28,259 bases of DNA, from positions 1,148 to 29,406 of the forward strand of contig HF972634.1 in NCBI GenBank assembly GCA_000432995.1, written 5' to 3'. The notes under the pieces were generated by a model. The model did no database searches. It was not told where the DNA came from and saw nothing but the letters and a program-made list of their open reading frames with translations. The stretch's first letter is position 1, and every line of letters starts with the position of its first letter. Shown piece by piece: positions 8,504 through 15,975 of this stretch. The stretch comes from Clostridium sp. CAG:1013. GTDB taxonomy: Bacteria; Bacillota; Clostridia; Oscillospirales; Acutalibacteraceae. Made by a program: the position numbers and the translations under genes.

Positions 8504-9688
8504 TTGAAAGCAAAATTATCCGCTGAAATTAAAGAACCCTTATGGACATGGAAATACATGGTGTTGATCGTAGTCAATCTGGCCAACGGTGTGGCAGGAT
8601 TTATGACAGTTCCACTTGTTGCGTCATACGCCATGCATTTAGGGGCAACGCTTACCACAGCGTCCACGGTTTCAGGGATCCTATCCTTGGTAAGCCTTTT
8701 CATGTGTCCTTTGGCTGGAGTCCTTTCGGACAGGGTGAATCGAAAAAAACTGCTGATAGTTACAGAGGTTGGATACATAGTAACGCTGGCTCTTCATGCT
8801 TTCGTTCCCAATATTCCTTGTTTGATGGTTGTGCGTGGGTTAACAGGAGTCTTTTTTTCCGTTGCGAATGTGCTTACAGTGGCATATGCCAGCAGTTACA
8901 TTCCTCGCGAGAGAATGGGCGAAGGATTGGGGTATTTTAGTTTGGTTACTCCACTTTCTCAAGCTCTAGGACCATTTTTAGGGTTGAGCCTGCGGGATAG
9001 CATGGGATATGAGATGGCATTTATCGGGGGAGCGGTTTCCACTGTTGTGGCACTGGTATGCGTTGCGGTACTACCTTATACTATGGAGAAAAAAGAGTTG
9101 TCGGGGAAAAAGACTACCCTGCACATAAGGGACATTTTTGCCATGGAGTTTCTGTGTCTAATGCTTCTGACGGCTCTGTTTAGTTCCGCCAACGGCCTGA
9201 TATCGACCTATTTGGACATTTTAGCCGGTGAACGGTCTATTTCCAACATCTCTCTGTTTTTTACAGTTTATTCTGTGGCACTGATTATCTCAAAGCCTCT
9301 CACAGGGAAACTTTTAGACAAGAGAGGCCTTTATATCGTGGTGGTTCCTGCAGTGATTTTTGCGGCAATGGGCATGTTCCTGGTAGGTTTAGCGGCTTCT
9401 TTAAGTTTGATGCTTATAGCGGCTGTCTGTAAAGCGTTGGGACAAGGCGCAGGTACGCCTTCCATCCAAGCGTATACTGTAAAAACGTTAGAACCTGCAC
9501 GTGCGGGAGTTGCAGTCTCCACAATCCAAATAGGCCAAAACCTTGGGAACGCTTTAGCGCCCATAGCTGGTAGTTTCTTTGTAGGATCTTTCGGTTATGA
9601 AGGAATGTTTTGCGGAGTAGGCGGACTCACTTTAGTTGGAGGACTATTGCTTCTGGTATGGTATGCAAAAAAGCAGAAAGCGAAATAG
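8504..9688 (+). CDS. Major facilitator superfamily transporter
   Basis: A ~394-residue, 12-helix MFS protein. The signature loop between helices 2 and 3 is seen as GVLSDRVNRKKLLI, and RGLTGVFFSVANVLTVAYASSYIP resembles the drug/sugar efflux branch. The TTG at 8504 is chosen because GGGAGG (8491-8496) lies seven bases upstream. ATGs at 8489 and 8498 are in frame, but that GGGAGG overlaps or abuts them; 8489 has only a weak GGAAG. It lies 63 bases after the esterase and is closed by a hairpin, so the two form a unit. It could export a product released by the esterase or act in drug efflux; direction and substrate are not readable. Confidence 0.88.
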   Translation: MKAKLSAEIKEPLWTWKYMVLIVVNLANGVAGFMTVPLVASYAMHLGATLTTASTVSGILSLVSLFMCPLAGVLSDRVNRKKLLIVTEVGYIVTLALHAFVPNIPCLMVVRGLTGVFFSVANVLTVAYASSYIPRERMGEGLGYFSLVTPLSQALGPFLGLSLRDSMGYEMAFIGGAVSTVVALVCVAVLPYTMEKKELSGKKTTLHIRDIFAMEFLCLMLLTALFSSANGLISTYLDILAGERSISNISLFFTVYSVALIISKPLTGKLLDKRGLYIVVVPAVIFAAMGMFLVGLAASLSLMLIAAVCKALGQGAGTPSIQAYTVKTLEPARAGVAVSTIQIGQNLGNALAPIAGSFFVGSFGYEGMFCGVGGLTLVGGLLLLVWYAKKQKAK

Positions 9689-9732
9689 GAACTTGATAGA
9701 AACCAACATTTTGGATTACTCCTATTAAATCG

Positions 9733-9773
9733 AGAAAATGTCCCCGGTGCGATTGATACTGGGGACATTTTCT
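9733..9773 (+). terminator. Hairpin terminator after the MFS gene
   Basis: A perfect 13-bp stem: AGAAAATGTCCCC at 9733-9745 and its complement at 9761-9773, around a 15-base loop. The T-rich part lies in the lower stem and continues TT, so it may work in both directions. Confidence 0.7.
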
Positions 9774-9914
9774 TTGGATCTCTTGTTTTGGAGGTATCGT
9801 GATGGTGACCTAATAAAGGAGCTAGGGGAACATCGCCAGTACAGTAAAGCGGCACTTGTCTAGTACAATATGAAAATTGGGTGTCTTGCAAAGGTATGAG
9901 TTAAAAAATGCTGC

Positions 9915-9953
9915 AATAAAAAGCTTATAAGAGTTCTTCTAGGCTTTTTATTT
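9915..9953. terminator. Second hairpin in the 9689-10164 intergenic region
   Basis: AATAAAAAGC (9915-9924) pairs with GCTTTTTATT (9943-9952), with a further AAGA/TCTT pairing inside. A-run and T-run on both sides make it a plausible bidirectional terminator. Apart from this, the hairpin at 9733-9773 and the promoter at 10068, I see no gene in this 476-base gap. Confidence 0.5.
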
Positions 9954-10067
9954 AGGGGAAGAGGTCCGGAAAAGGAACCGGCAGAATATAGCGATGTGCA
10001 AAATTCACAAAATATCGATTTAATTAACAGAAATATATACAAACTGCATTTTTTTAGCATGGATTGC

Positions 10068-10096
10068 TTGACAATGATGTAGACGATTGCTACAAT
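10068..10096 (+). promoter_or_regulatory. Strong sigma-A promoter of the second importer operon
   Basis: TTGACA at 10068-10073 and TACAAT at 10091-10096 with a 17-base spacer: a full -35, a five-of-six -10 and ideal spacing. Transcription should start near 10103, just upstream of the palindrome at 10109-10137 and about 60 bases before the binding-protein start. Confidence 0.85.
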
Positions 10097-10108
10097 AAAA
10101 CCATACTT

Positions 10109-10137
10109 TTAACAACACTTATAAAAAGTGATGTTAA
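10109..10137. promoter_or_regulatory. 29-bp imperfect palindrome, candidate repressor operator
   Basis: TTAACAACACTT (10109-10120), spacer ATAAA, AAGTGATGTTAA (10126-10137): the arms are complementary at 11 of 12 positions. It lies a few bases downstream of the expected transcription start, where a bound repressor would block transcription. The ROK repressor at the end of the same gene set is the natural candidate, but this is inference; the sequence is not a known ROK consensus that I can cite. Confidence 0.55.
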
Positions 10138-10164
10138 TAAAAATAATGGACGGAGGGTGTTAAT

Positions 10165-11877
10165 GTGAAAACGAAACGAGTGCTTGCCGGAATGTTGTCC
10201 GCAGCGATGGTGTCTGCAATGCTGATTGGCTGTTCGTCCTCAGGTGGGGAGTCGCAAAGCTCTGCTGTGACATCGGAAACAGGTACACAAACGCAGGAGA
10301 CCAAGACATACTCTTTGTTTATAGGGGATTCTTGGCGTTCTACAATCTTTGATCCTGGTTTTCAGGACACGGTGGCCCAGGAATTGACAAAACAGACTGG
10401 GGTTACCCTGGATATTGACATGGTGCAGTCAGAGAATCCGGATTCGGAGATCAACGTTCTGCTTGCCTCTGGGGACCTTCCTGATTGCATGTATGTGGGC
10501 GGCGCAATACGCTCTCAGATGATTCGTGACGGATATGTAATAGAGCTGTCAGACTTGATTGAGAGTAACGGAAGCAACATCAAAGAAAATCTGGGATTTA
10601 TCTTCCCCGAATGGCAAGAGGCAGATGGCTCTCTCTATGGGTTGGGATGCTTTGTATGGAACGATTCCCGTTATGCTTTGAACCTCTCGGTCAATACCGT
10701 TCACATGAGATACGATATCCTGAAAGAATTGGGATACGAAAAACTTGATCGCGAAAACGAGTATGATTCTTTTATCACCATCGATGAGTATCTTTCCTTG
10801 CTGGATCAGGTCCGTGAAAAGTATCCAGATATGATTCCGTCTTTGTTTGATAAATGGAATGCAATCGAAGTCCTTATCAAAGCAAAGGGCGTTCAGTTTA
10901 CCAATATCAACGGCAGTACTTACACTTCATTTGAAGATGGACAGGGAAAAAGCGTGTTTAGCAGCAAATATCTGCCGGAGACCATTACTTTCCTGAATGA
11001 GTTTTACCGAAACGGCTACGCACCTGATGGTGTGTTGAATTACACGCTGGAAGAAAACGAAGCTCTGCTCAGTACAGGTGAGGTGTTCAGCACGCTGGGA
11101 TCTGTGGAAGGACTTGACACAGCCATTTCCACATTCCAAGCTACCGGTGAAGACAACCGTTATGTGATGTTCTACCTGCGGGAATCTGAGGATGTGAAAG
11201 ATCTGTTCATTAACAACTACGCGGTGACAGAGGCGCCGGATCTGATGATCACAAAAGACTGTGAGGATCCTGAAGGCTTAATGGATTTCTTCGATTTCTG
11301 TGCTTCTGAAGAAGGCAGCACAATTATTGGTGCTGGCGTAGAGGGTGTCACCTATACCACCAATGATGACGGCACTCTCACTCCTACTGAAGAAATGGCT
11401 ACTGCTTATGCCCAGTGGGACGTTAACATCATCAAAAAGCATGGTGTGGGCAACTGGTTGAATTTGCTGCCTGCTATGGAAGGCATCCGGGATGATGGAC
11501 ACGCCTATGATATCAACGCAGAAGCAGCTTTTACTTCTGATCCATGGGTGTCTTATAACAATAAAGACTATCTGCATTTTGCTTATCCTCGAATCATCAG
11601 CGCAGTGGCCCGGCTGGATTCTGAAGAGACTCCTGAGGCCTATGAGGCATATTCTAAGATTTCCACCTACGCATATGATCGTATCGCTCGCGCCATTATG
11701 GCAGCTACTCCTGAGGAGTGCCAGCAAGAATGGGAAACCTGCCTTGAACAGATGAAGCTGGATGGTCTGGCGGATTTGGATGCAGCCTTGGATAAAAACT
11801 GGAGAGAACTGGCTGAAGCGTATGGTGTGGAACCTGACGCGGTGCTGGTAACAGATGCTAATAAAGCAGCCGAGTAA
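10165..11877 (+). CDS. Extracellular sugar-binding lipoprotein of the second importer
   Basis: A 570-residue lipoprotein: basic MKTKR, hydrophobic stretch, lipobox LIGC with lipidated Cys23, then a Ser/Gly/Thr-rich tether. The mature part is a family 1 solute-binding protein of the large LplA-like kind (for example LLASGDLPDCMYVGG, and FDFCASEEGSTIIGAGVEG near residue 380). The start is GTG at 10165 with GGAGGG eight bases upstream; the ATG two bases earlier is out of frame and stops at once. It is the first gene of an operon driven by the promoter at 10068. Here the binding protein precedes the permeases, the reverse of the first importer. Substrate not readable; GH38 downstream suggests mannose-containing glycans. 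Confidence 0.93.
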   Translation: MKTKRVLAGMLSAAMVSAMLIGCSSSGGESQSSAVTSETGTQTQETKTYSLFIGDSWRSTIFDPGFQDTVAQELTKQTGVTLDIDMVQSENPDSEINVLLASGDLPDCMYVGGAIRSQMIRDGYVIELSDLIESNGSNIKENLGFIFPEWQEADGSLYGLGCFVWNDSRYALNLSVNTVHMRYDILKELGYEKLDRENEYDSFITIDEYLSLLDQVREKYPDMIPSLFDKWNAIEVLIKAKGVQFTNINGSTYTSFEDGQGKSVFSSKYLPETITFLNEFYRNGYAPDGVLNYTLEENEALLSTGEVFSTLGSVEGLDTAISTFQATGEDNRYVMFYLRESEDVKDLFINNYAVTEAPDLMITKDCEDPEGLMDFFDFCASEEGSTIIGAGVEGVTYTTNDDGTLTPTEEMATAYAQWDVNIIKKHGVGNWLNLLPAMEGIRDDGHAYDINAEAAFTSDPWVSYNNKDYLHFAYPRIISAVARLDSEETPEAYEAYSKISTYAYDRIARAIMAATPEECQQEWETCLEQMKLDGLADLDAALDKNWRELAEAYGVEPDAVLVTDANKAAE

Positions 11878-11925
11878 AACATGATTGTTACGCGGTCTGT
11901 CTGATGGGAATGGAGATGGAGGAGC

Positions 11926-11954
11926 GCGGCAGTGTGTTCGCATTGCCGCCTTTT
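11926..11954 (+). terminator. Attenuator-like hairpin between binding protein and permease genes
   Basis: GCGGCAGTG (11926-11934) pairs with CATTGCCGC (11941-11949) including one G-U pair, six-base loop, followed by CTTTT. The short T-run suggests partial termination, which would give more binding protein than permease. Confidence 0.6.
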
Positions 11955-11976
11955 CCAGATAAAAAAGGAGGACAAT

Positions 11977-12894
11977 ATGCAGCGTCGTTCTTCAGTATGG
12001 AAACGTTTTAAACAGCAGTACCGCCTGCACCTTGTGATGATCCCCATGGCATTGTGGGCTATAGTGATCACATTTGTCCCTATTTTGGGAAATGTAATCG
12101 CATTTCAAGATTACAGTATTGGAAAAGGCGTCTTAGGGAGTCCGTGGGTGGGGCTCAAGCATTTTCAGGACTTTCTCCTGAATCCATACACCTTGCAGTT
12201 GCTTCGCAACACTTTCATCATGAGTGTAATGGGATTGATCTTTGGAACCATATGCGCTGTGATTTTGGCAATCCTCATCAACGAGTTGAGAAGCCGTTTT
12301 TTCCAAAGAGCAGTGCAGACAATCTCCTATATACCCTATTTTATTTCCATGGCAGTATGTGCAAATGTGTTTTTGGAACTTCTGGGCAGACGGGGAATGG
12401 TCAACACATTCTTTCAAGAGATCGGTCTGTTTGAAGAAGCCTATCCCTTTTTGGAGAAGGAAGAGCTGTTCTGGATTATCATGACAATCCAGCTTACATG
12501 GAAAAATGTAGGATGGAACGCTATCATTTATATTGCTGCGATCGTGGGAATTTCTGATGAGGTTTATGAAGCAGCAATGATGGATGGAGCAGGCCGGTTT
12601 GCTCGTATCTGGCATATCACGATCCCGGGAATCTTACCTACAATGATTATTTTGCTCATTATGGACTCCGCCAAGGTGCTCAATGGTGGAATGGAACAGC
12701 AGCTATTAATGTACAATCCCTCGGTAATGGATGTGGCTGAGGTGATCAACACCTATGTGTACAAGCGAGGCATGGGAAACGCAGAGTATTCTTTTTCTAC
12801 AGCTGTCAGTATGTTTCAGTCGCTGGTTAGCATTATTTTGCTGGTCACGGTAAACAAGATTGCCAAAAAAACAACGGAGGTGGCATTGTGGTAG
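11977..12894 (+). CDS. Carbohydrate ABC transporter permease, LplB type (second importer)
   Basis: A 305-residue six-helix permease. The EAA loop is VYEAAMMDGAGRFARIWHI followed by TIPG; the N-terminal FVPILGNVIAFQDYSIGKGVLGSPWVGL parallels the first importer's LplB-type protein. ATG at 11977 follows AAGGAGG by a few bases; the longer in-frame start at 11932 lies in the hairpin before it and is rejected. It overlaps the next permease by seven bases. As in the first importer, there is no ATPase in the operon, so a shared MsmX-like ATPase encoded elsewhere is expected. Confidence 0.93.
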   Translation: MQRRSSVWKRFKQQYRLHLVMIPMALWAIVITFVPILGNVIAFQDYSIGKGVLGSPWVGLKHFQDFLLNPYTLQLLRNTFIMSVMGLIFGTICAVILAILINELRSRFFQRAVQTISYIPYFISMAVCANVFLELLGRRGMVNTFFQEIGLFEEAYPFLEKEELFWIIMTIQLTWKNVGWNAIIYIAAIVGISDEVYEAAMMDGAGRFARIWHITIPGILPTMIILLIMDSAKVLNGGMEQQLLMYNPSVMDVAEVINTYVYKRGMGNAEYSFSTAVSMFQSLVSIILLVTVNKIAKKTTEVALW

Positions 12895-13784
12895 CGATAA
12901 GCAGAAAAAAACCAGGTGCTAGAGCCGAGGTTGTGTTTGACATTGTGGTAAGTGTGCTTTGTGTGTTGTTCTGCATTACTGTAATTGTCCCGTTCCTCTA
13001 TATTTTGGCTTTTTCGTTTAACAATGGCACCGATGCCCTAAAGGGTGGCATTGGCCTGGTACCTCGAGAGTTTACCCTGGAAAACTATGCCATAATTTTT
13101 CAGGAAGAAAATCTTTTAAAAGCAGTAGGCGTCTCTGTGGCCCGAACAGTGATAGGCACTGTTTCGTCCGGAATTCTGACCGCATTTGTAGCCTATTGTT
13201 TCACGAAGAAAAATTTGGTGGGGCTTAATTTCTATTTGGCATTGTTTTTACTCCCTATGTATCTTGTGCCGGGTTTGATTCCCACCTTCCTCACGTATAA
13301 TGCGCTTGGACTGACGAACTCCTTTTGGGTCTATATCATCCCGAATCTTGTGTGGGGGTATAACATCATCATCACCCGTACTTTTTTCCAGGGGCTTCCT
13401 CCGGCTTTGGAAGAATCAGCGGTAATTGACGGGGCGAATGAGTATGTGGTTTTTTTCAAAGTGATTTTACCGCTTTCTATGCCAGTTATCGCCACTGTGG
13501 GACTTTTCAACGCAGTGTGGCAGTGGAATAGCTGGTTTGATACAGTGATGTATATTCGCGGTGACGAGTGGACAACGCTTTCCAGCATGTTGGCAAAGAT
13601 GCTGACAGAGCAGCAATCCAATTTTGTTGGGAGTATGCGCACCGCGAAACGAGCCACAGCTTTGACCCCTCAAGTTTTAAAGGCGGCGATGACTGTTGTG
13701 ACAATGGTGCCGATCATGGTAGTTTTTCCGTTTTTGCAAAAATACTTTGTAAAAGGAGTCATGGTTGGCGCAGTGAAAGGTTGA
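12888..13784 (+). CDS. Carbohydrate ABC transporter permease, LplC/YtcP type (second importer)
   Basis: A 298-residue six-helix permease with EAA motif ALEESAVIDGANEYVVFFKV followed by ILPLSMP, and the family ending FLQKYFVKGVMVGAVKG. It begins with GTG at 12888, overlapping the stop of the preceding permease, with GGAGG seven bases upstream; this implies coupled, equimolar production of the two channel subunits. Confidence 0.93.
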   Translation: MVAISRKKPGARAEVVFDIVVSVLCVLFCITVIVPFLYILAFSFNNGTDALKGGIGLVPREFTLENYAIIFQEENLLKAVGVSVARTVIGTVSSGILTAFVAYCFTKKNLVGLNFYLALFLLPMYLVPGLIPTFLTYNALGLTNSFWVYIIPNLVWGYNIIITRTFFQGLPPALEESAVIDGANEYVVFFKVILPLSMPVIATVGLFNAVWQWNSWFDTVMYIRGDEWTTLSSMLAKMLTEQQSNFVGSMRTAKRATALTPQVLKAAMTVVTMVPIMVVFPFLQKYFVKGVMVGAVKG

Positions 13785-13793
13785 TATGAAATC

Positions 13794-14930
13794 ATGACAA
13801 TCTATCAAAATCAGAATGTGATCCAGTCGGTGGTGGATTACCTGCGGTCCTGTCCACAGACAGATATAGCGTGCAGTGTGGGGTTTGATGGCTATGTGGA
13901 TGAGCTATATCATGTTGTGAAAACCAGAAAAAGCCAAGACGAGCTTCGGTTTTATAACAGCATCGAATCTTTTGGTAAAAGAATTTTGCAGGCTTCGCAA
14001 AAGAGCGCCGATTTAGAGCTGGTCCTTTCCCAACGTAAAATTGGAGGGAATGGGCCGATACTCTCAAATGCTTTGGCTTTGCTGGGGTCCAAGGTGACGT
14101 GTATCGGAACCTTGGATCTGGAAGGCGGAGATAATCCTTTTCAAAAAATGCCTCGTAATTGCAGGCAAATAAGTTTTGGAAGCGCAAGTCATACCATTGC
14201 TCTGGAATTTGATGACGGAAAAGTCATGTTGGGAAACCTGCGGGGAAATTATTTCACGTGGGAACAAATGAAAGAAAAGGTAGGGCTTTCAAATCTACAA
14301 GAGTCCTATCGAACTAGCAAGCTGATCGCAATTGTAAACTGGAGTGGCCTTCACTATATTCAAGAGATTCTGGAAGGGTATCAGCGAGAGGTATGTGGAC
14401 ATTTTTCTCCTGATTGTCGAAAAGATAAAATCTTTTTCTTTGATCTTGCAGATCCTACGGTGTTGTGTGATGGCCGTGTTCACCAATTTTTGCAGTGTAT
14501 CCGATCTTATTCTCAGAACGCAAGAGTCATTCTTGGTCTCAACGAGAATGAGGCAGGTCAAATCGGAGAAATCTGTTGCCCGGATTGCAGCGGTTTGGCG
14601 GAAATCGGGGAAGAATTGCGTAAGCGGCTTGGACTTTTCCAGGTGATCATCCATACAAATGAGGAAGCGTTTTGCTTTTCGGAAGAAAAGTCGGAATGTT
14701 TTCAAGGCATGTATGTGGAACACCCTATTATATCCACAGGAGCAGGCGATCATTTTAATGCTGGATATCTTTGGGCTGTCTTAAACGGTTTGAGCATAGA
14801 ACAGTCTTTGGTTTTAGGTCAAGCGGAGGCGTCTTTCTATTTGAGTGCGGGAAGAGCGCCCACAACGGATCAGTTATCCTTGTTCCTTGAGGATCAGCTG
14901 CCCCGGGAAAAAGGAGTTGTAAACATATGA
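13794..14930 (+). CDS. PfkB-family carbohydrate kinase
   Basis: A 378-residue cytoplasmic kinase of the ribokinase/PfkB fold. The N-terminal substrate-site glycine motif is IGGNGP (83-88); LNENEAGQI (249-257) is the typical central motif; and the C-terminal signature STGAGDHFNAG (314-324) contains the catalytic base Asp319. The family phosphorylates sugars or nucleosides with ATP. It starts nine bases after the permease with only a weak ribosome-binding site, suggesting coupling, and its stop overlaps the next start in ATGA. Paired with a SIS isomerase and a GH38 glycosidase, it probably phosphorylates the sugar released inside the cell. Substrate unknown: the kinase/SIS pairing also recalls fructosamine (frl) pathways. 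Confidence 0.88.
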   Translation: MTIYQNQNVIQSVVDYLRSCPQTDIACSVGFDGYVDELYHVVKTRKSQDELRFYNSIESFGKRILQASQKSADLELVLSQRKIGGNGPILSNALALLGSKVTCIGTLDLEGGDNPFQKMPRNCRQISFGSASHTIALEFDDGKVMLGNLRGNYFTWEQMKEKVGLSNLQESYRTSKLIAIVNWSGLHYIQEILEGYQREVCGHFSPDCRKDKIFFFDLADPTVLCDGRVHQFLQCIRSYSQNARVILGLNENEAGQIGEICCPDCSGLAEIGEELRKRLGLFQVIIHTNEEAFCFSEEKSECFQGMYVEHPIISTGAGDHFNAGYLWAVLNGLSIEQSLVLGQAEASFYLSAGRAPTTDQLSLFLEDQLPREKGVVNI

Positions 14931-15970
14931 GCACATATTTTGAAGATATTTTGTCCCAACCCCAAGAGCTGCAAAACTTTTTGTGTTATTATAAAACCGA
15001 TGAAATGCTTCAGCGGTTTCGGGCGTTGGGAAAGCTCCCCATTAAGAAGGTTATTTTCAGCGGAATGGGAAGTTCCCATTACTGCGCATTGACAGCAAGT
15101 CTCCTGCTCAAACGGGGAGGAATTGACAACGAGGTTATCTCCGCAGGCGAACTGTATTATTTCCAACGCTGCACCATACGGGAAGGCGTCCTGCTCTGCC
15201 TGATTTCTCAATCGGGAGAAAGTGGTGAGATTGTCAAGCTGATTCAGGAACTTCCAGATAACGTGACCGTAGTTGGAATCACCAACCACCCTGAGAGTAC
15301 TTTGGGGAAACGGAGCGATTATCTGTTTCCGTTGTTTGTGTCAGATGAAGCTGCTGTCACAACCAGGACGTATCTTGCCTCTTGTGGTGTGACTTTACTG
15401 CTGGCAGCAGCGCTGCAAGGCCAGTGTGTTGAGAAAAAAGTGGAGGAACTGCAGGATATCTTCACCCGTATGGACGCTTATTTGAGTACCGCGCCGGAAT
15501 TGACCGCACGATGGGATGAGTTTATGCAGCCTATGGGGTCAGTATCCGTTATTGGAAGAGGCTTCTCCATGCCTTCAGTGGAGGCAGGAGCTCTGTTTTT
15601 CCGGGAGACAGTAAGATTTCCCGCTTTGGATTTTGATGGTGCAGAATTTCGCCATGGTCCAATGGAAATGGTGGATGAGAATTTTTATGGGGTTGTATTT
15701 GCACCCAGTGGCGCTGCGTATGAGCAAAGTATAAAGCTGGCCAAGGATATTGCTGCAAAAGGCGGCCATGTCTTAATGGTGACGGATAGGGAGGAGGAAA
15801 GTGGGGCAACAGAGAATCTTTTGCCGGTAATTCTTCCTCAGATTCCGGAAGAATATTTGATGTTTTTCCAGATACTTCCCTTGCAGCTTCTTGCAAACGC
15901 TGCTGCGGCCCGACGTGGGATTGAGGCAGGGCAGTTTCGCTGGGGATCGAAAATCACAAAGGAGGGGTGA
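14927..15970 (+). CDS. SIS-domain sugar isomerase/deaminase (GlmS C-terminal-like)
   Basis: A 347-residue protein of two SIS domains (~28-165 and ~195-330) without a glutaminase domain. The phosphosugar-binding serine motif is ISQSGESGEI (93-102), and the second domain has the GlmS/AgaS-like EFRHGPMEM (240-248). Family members act on phosphosugars: glucosamine-6-phosphate isomerase/deaminase, AgaS-like, or the deglycase FrlB. It overlaps the kinase by four bases and the SIS stop overlaps the leader of the mannosidase start region. It likely acts on the product of the PfkB kinase; which reaction is unclear. Confidence 0.88.
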   Translation: MSTYFEDILSQPQELQNFLCYYKTDEMLQRFRALGKLPIKKVIFSGMGSSHYCALTASLLLKRGGIDNEVISAGELYYFQRCTIREGVLLCLISQSGESGEIVKLIQELPDNVTVVGITNHPESTLGKRSDYLFPLFVSDEAAVTTRTYLASCGVTLLLAAALQGQCVEKKVEELQDIFTRMDAYLSTAPELTARWDEFMQPMGSVSVIGRGFSMPSVEAGALFFRETVRFPALDFDGAEFRHGPMEMVDENFYGVVFAPSGAAYEQSIKLAKDIAAKGGHVLMVTDREEESGATENLLPVILPQIPEEYLMFFQILPLQLLANAAAARRGIEAGQFRWGSKITKEG

Positions 15971-15975
15971 GCAAA

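Noticed and set aside
11932..11976. Upstream start extending the second LplB-type permease by 15 residues
   Set aside because: It falls in the hairpin at 11926-11954, while ATG at 11977 has an ideal AAGGAGG.
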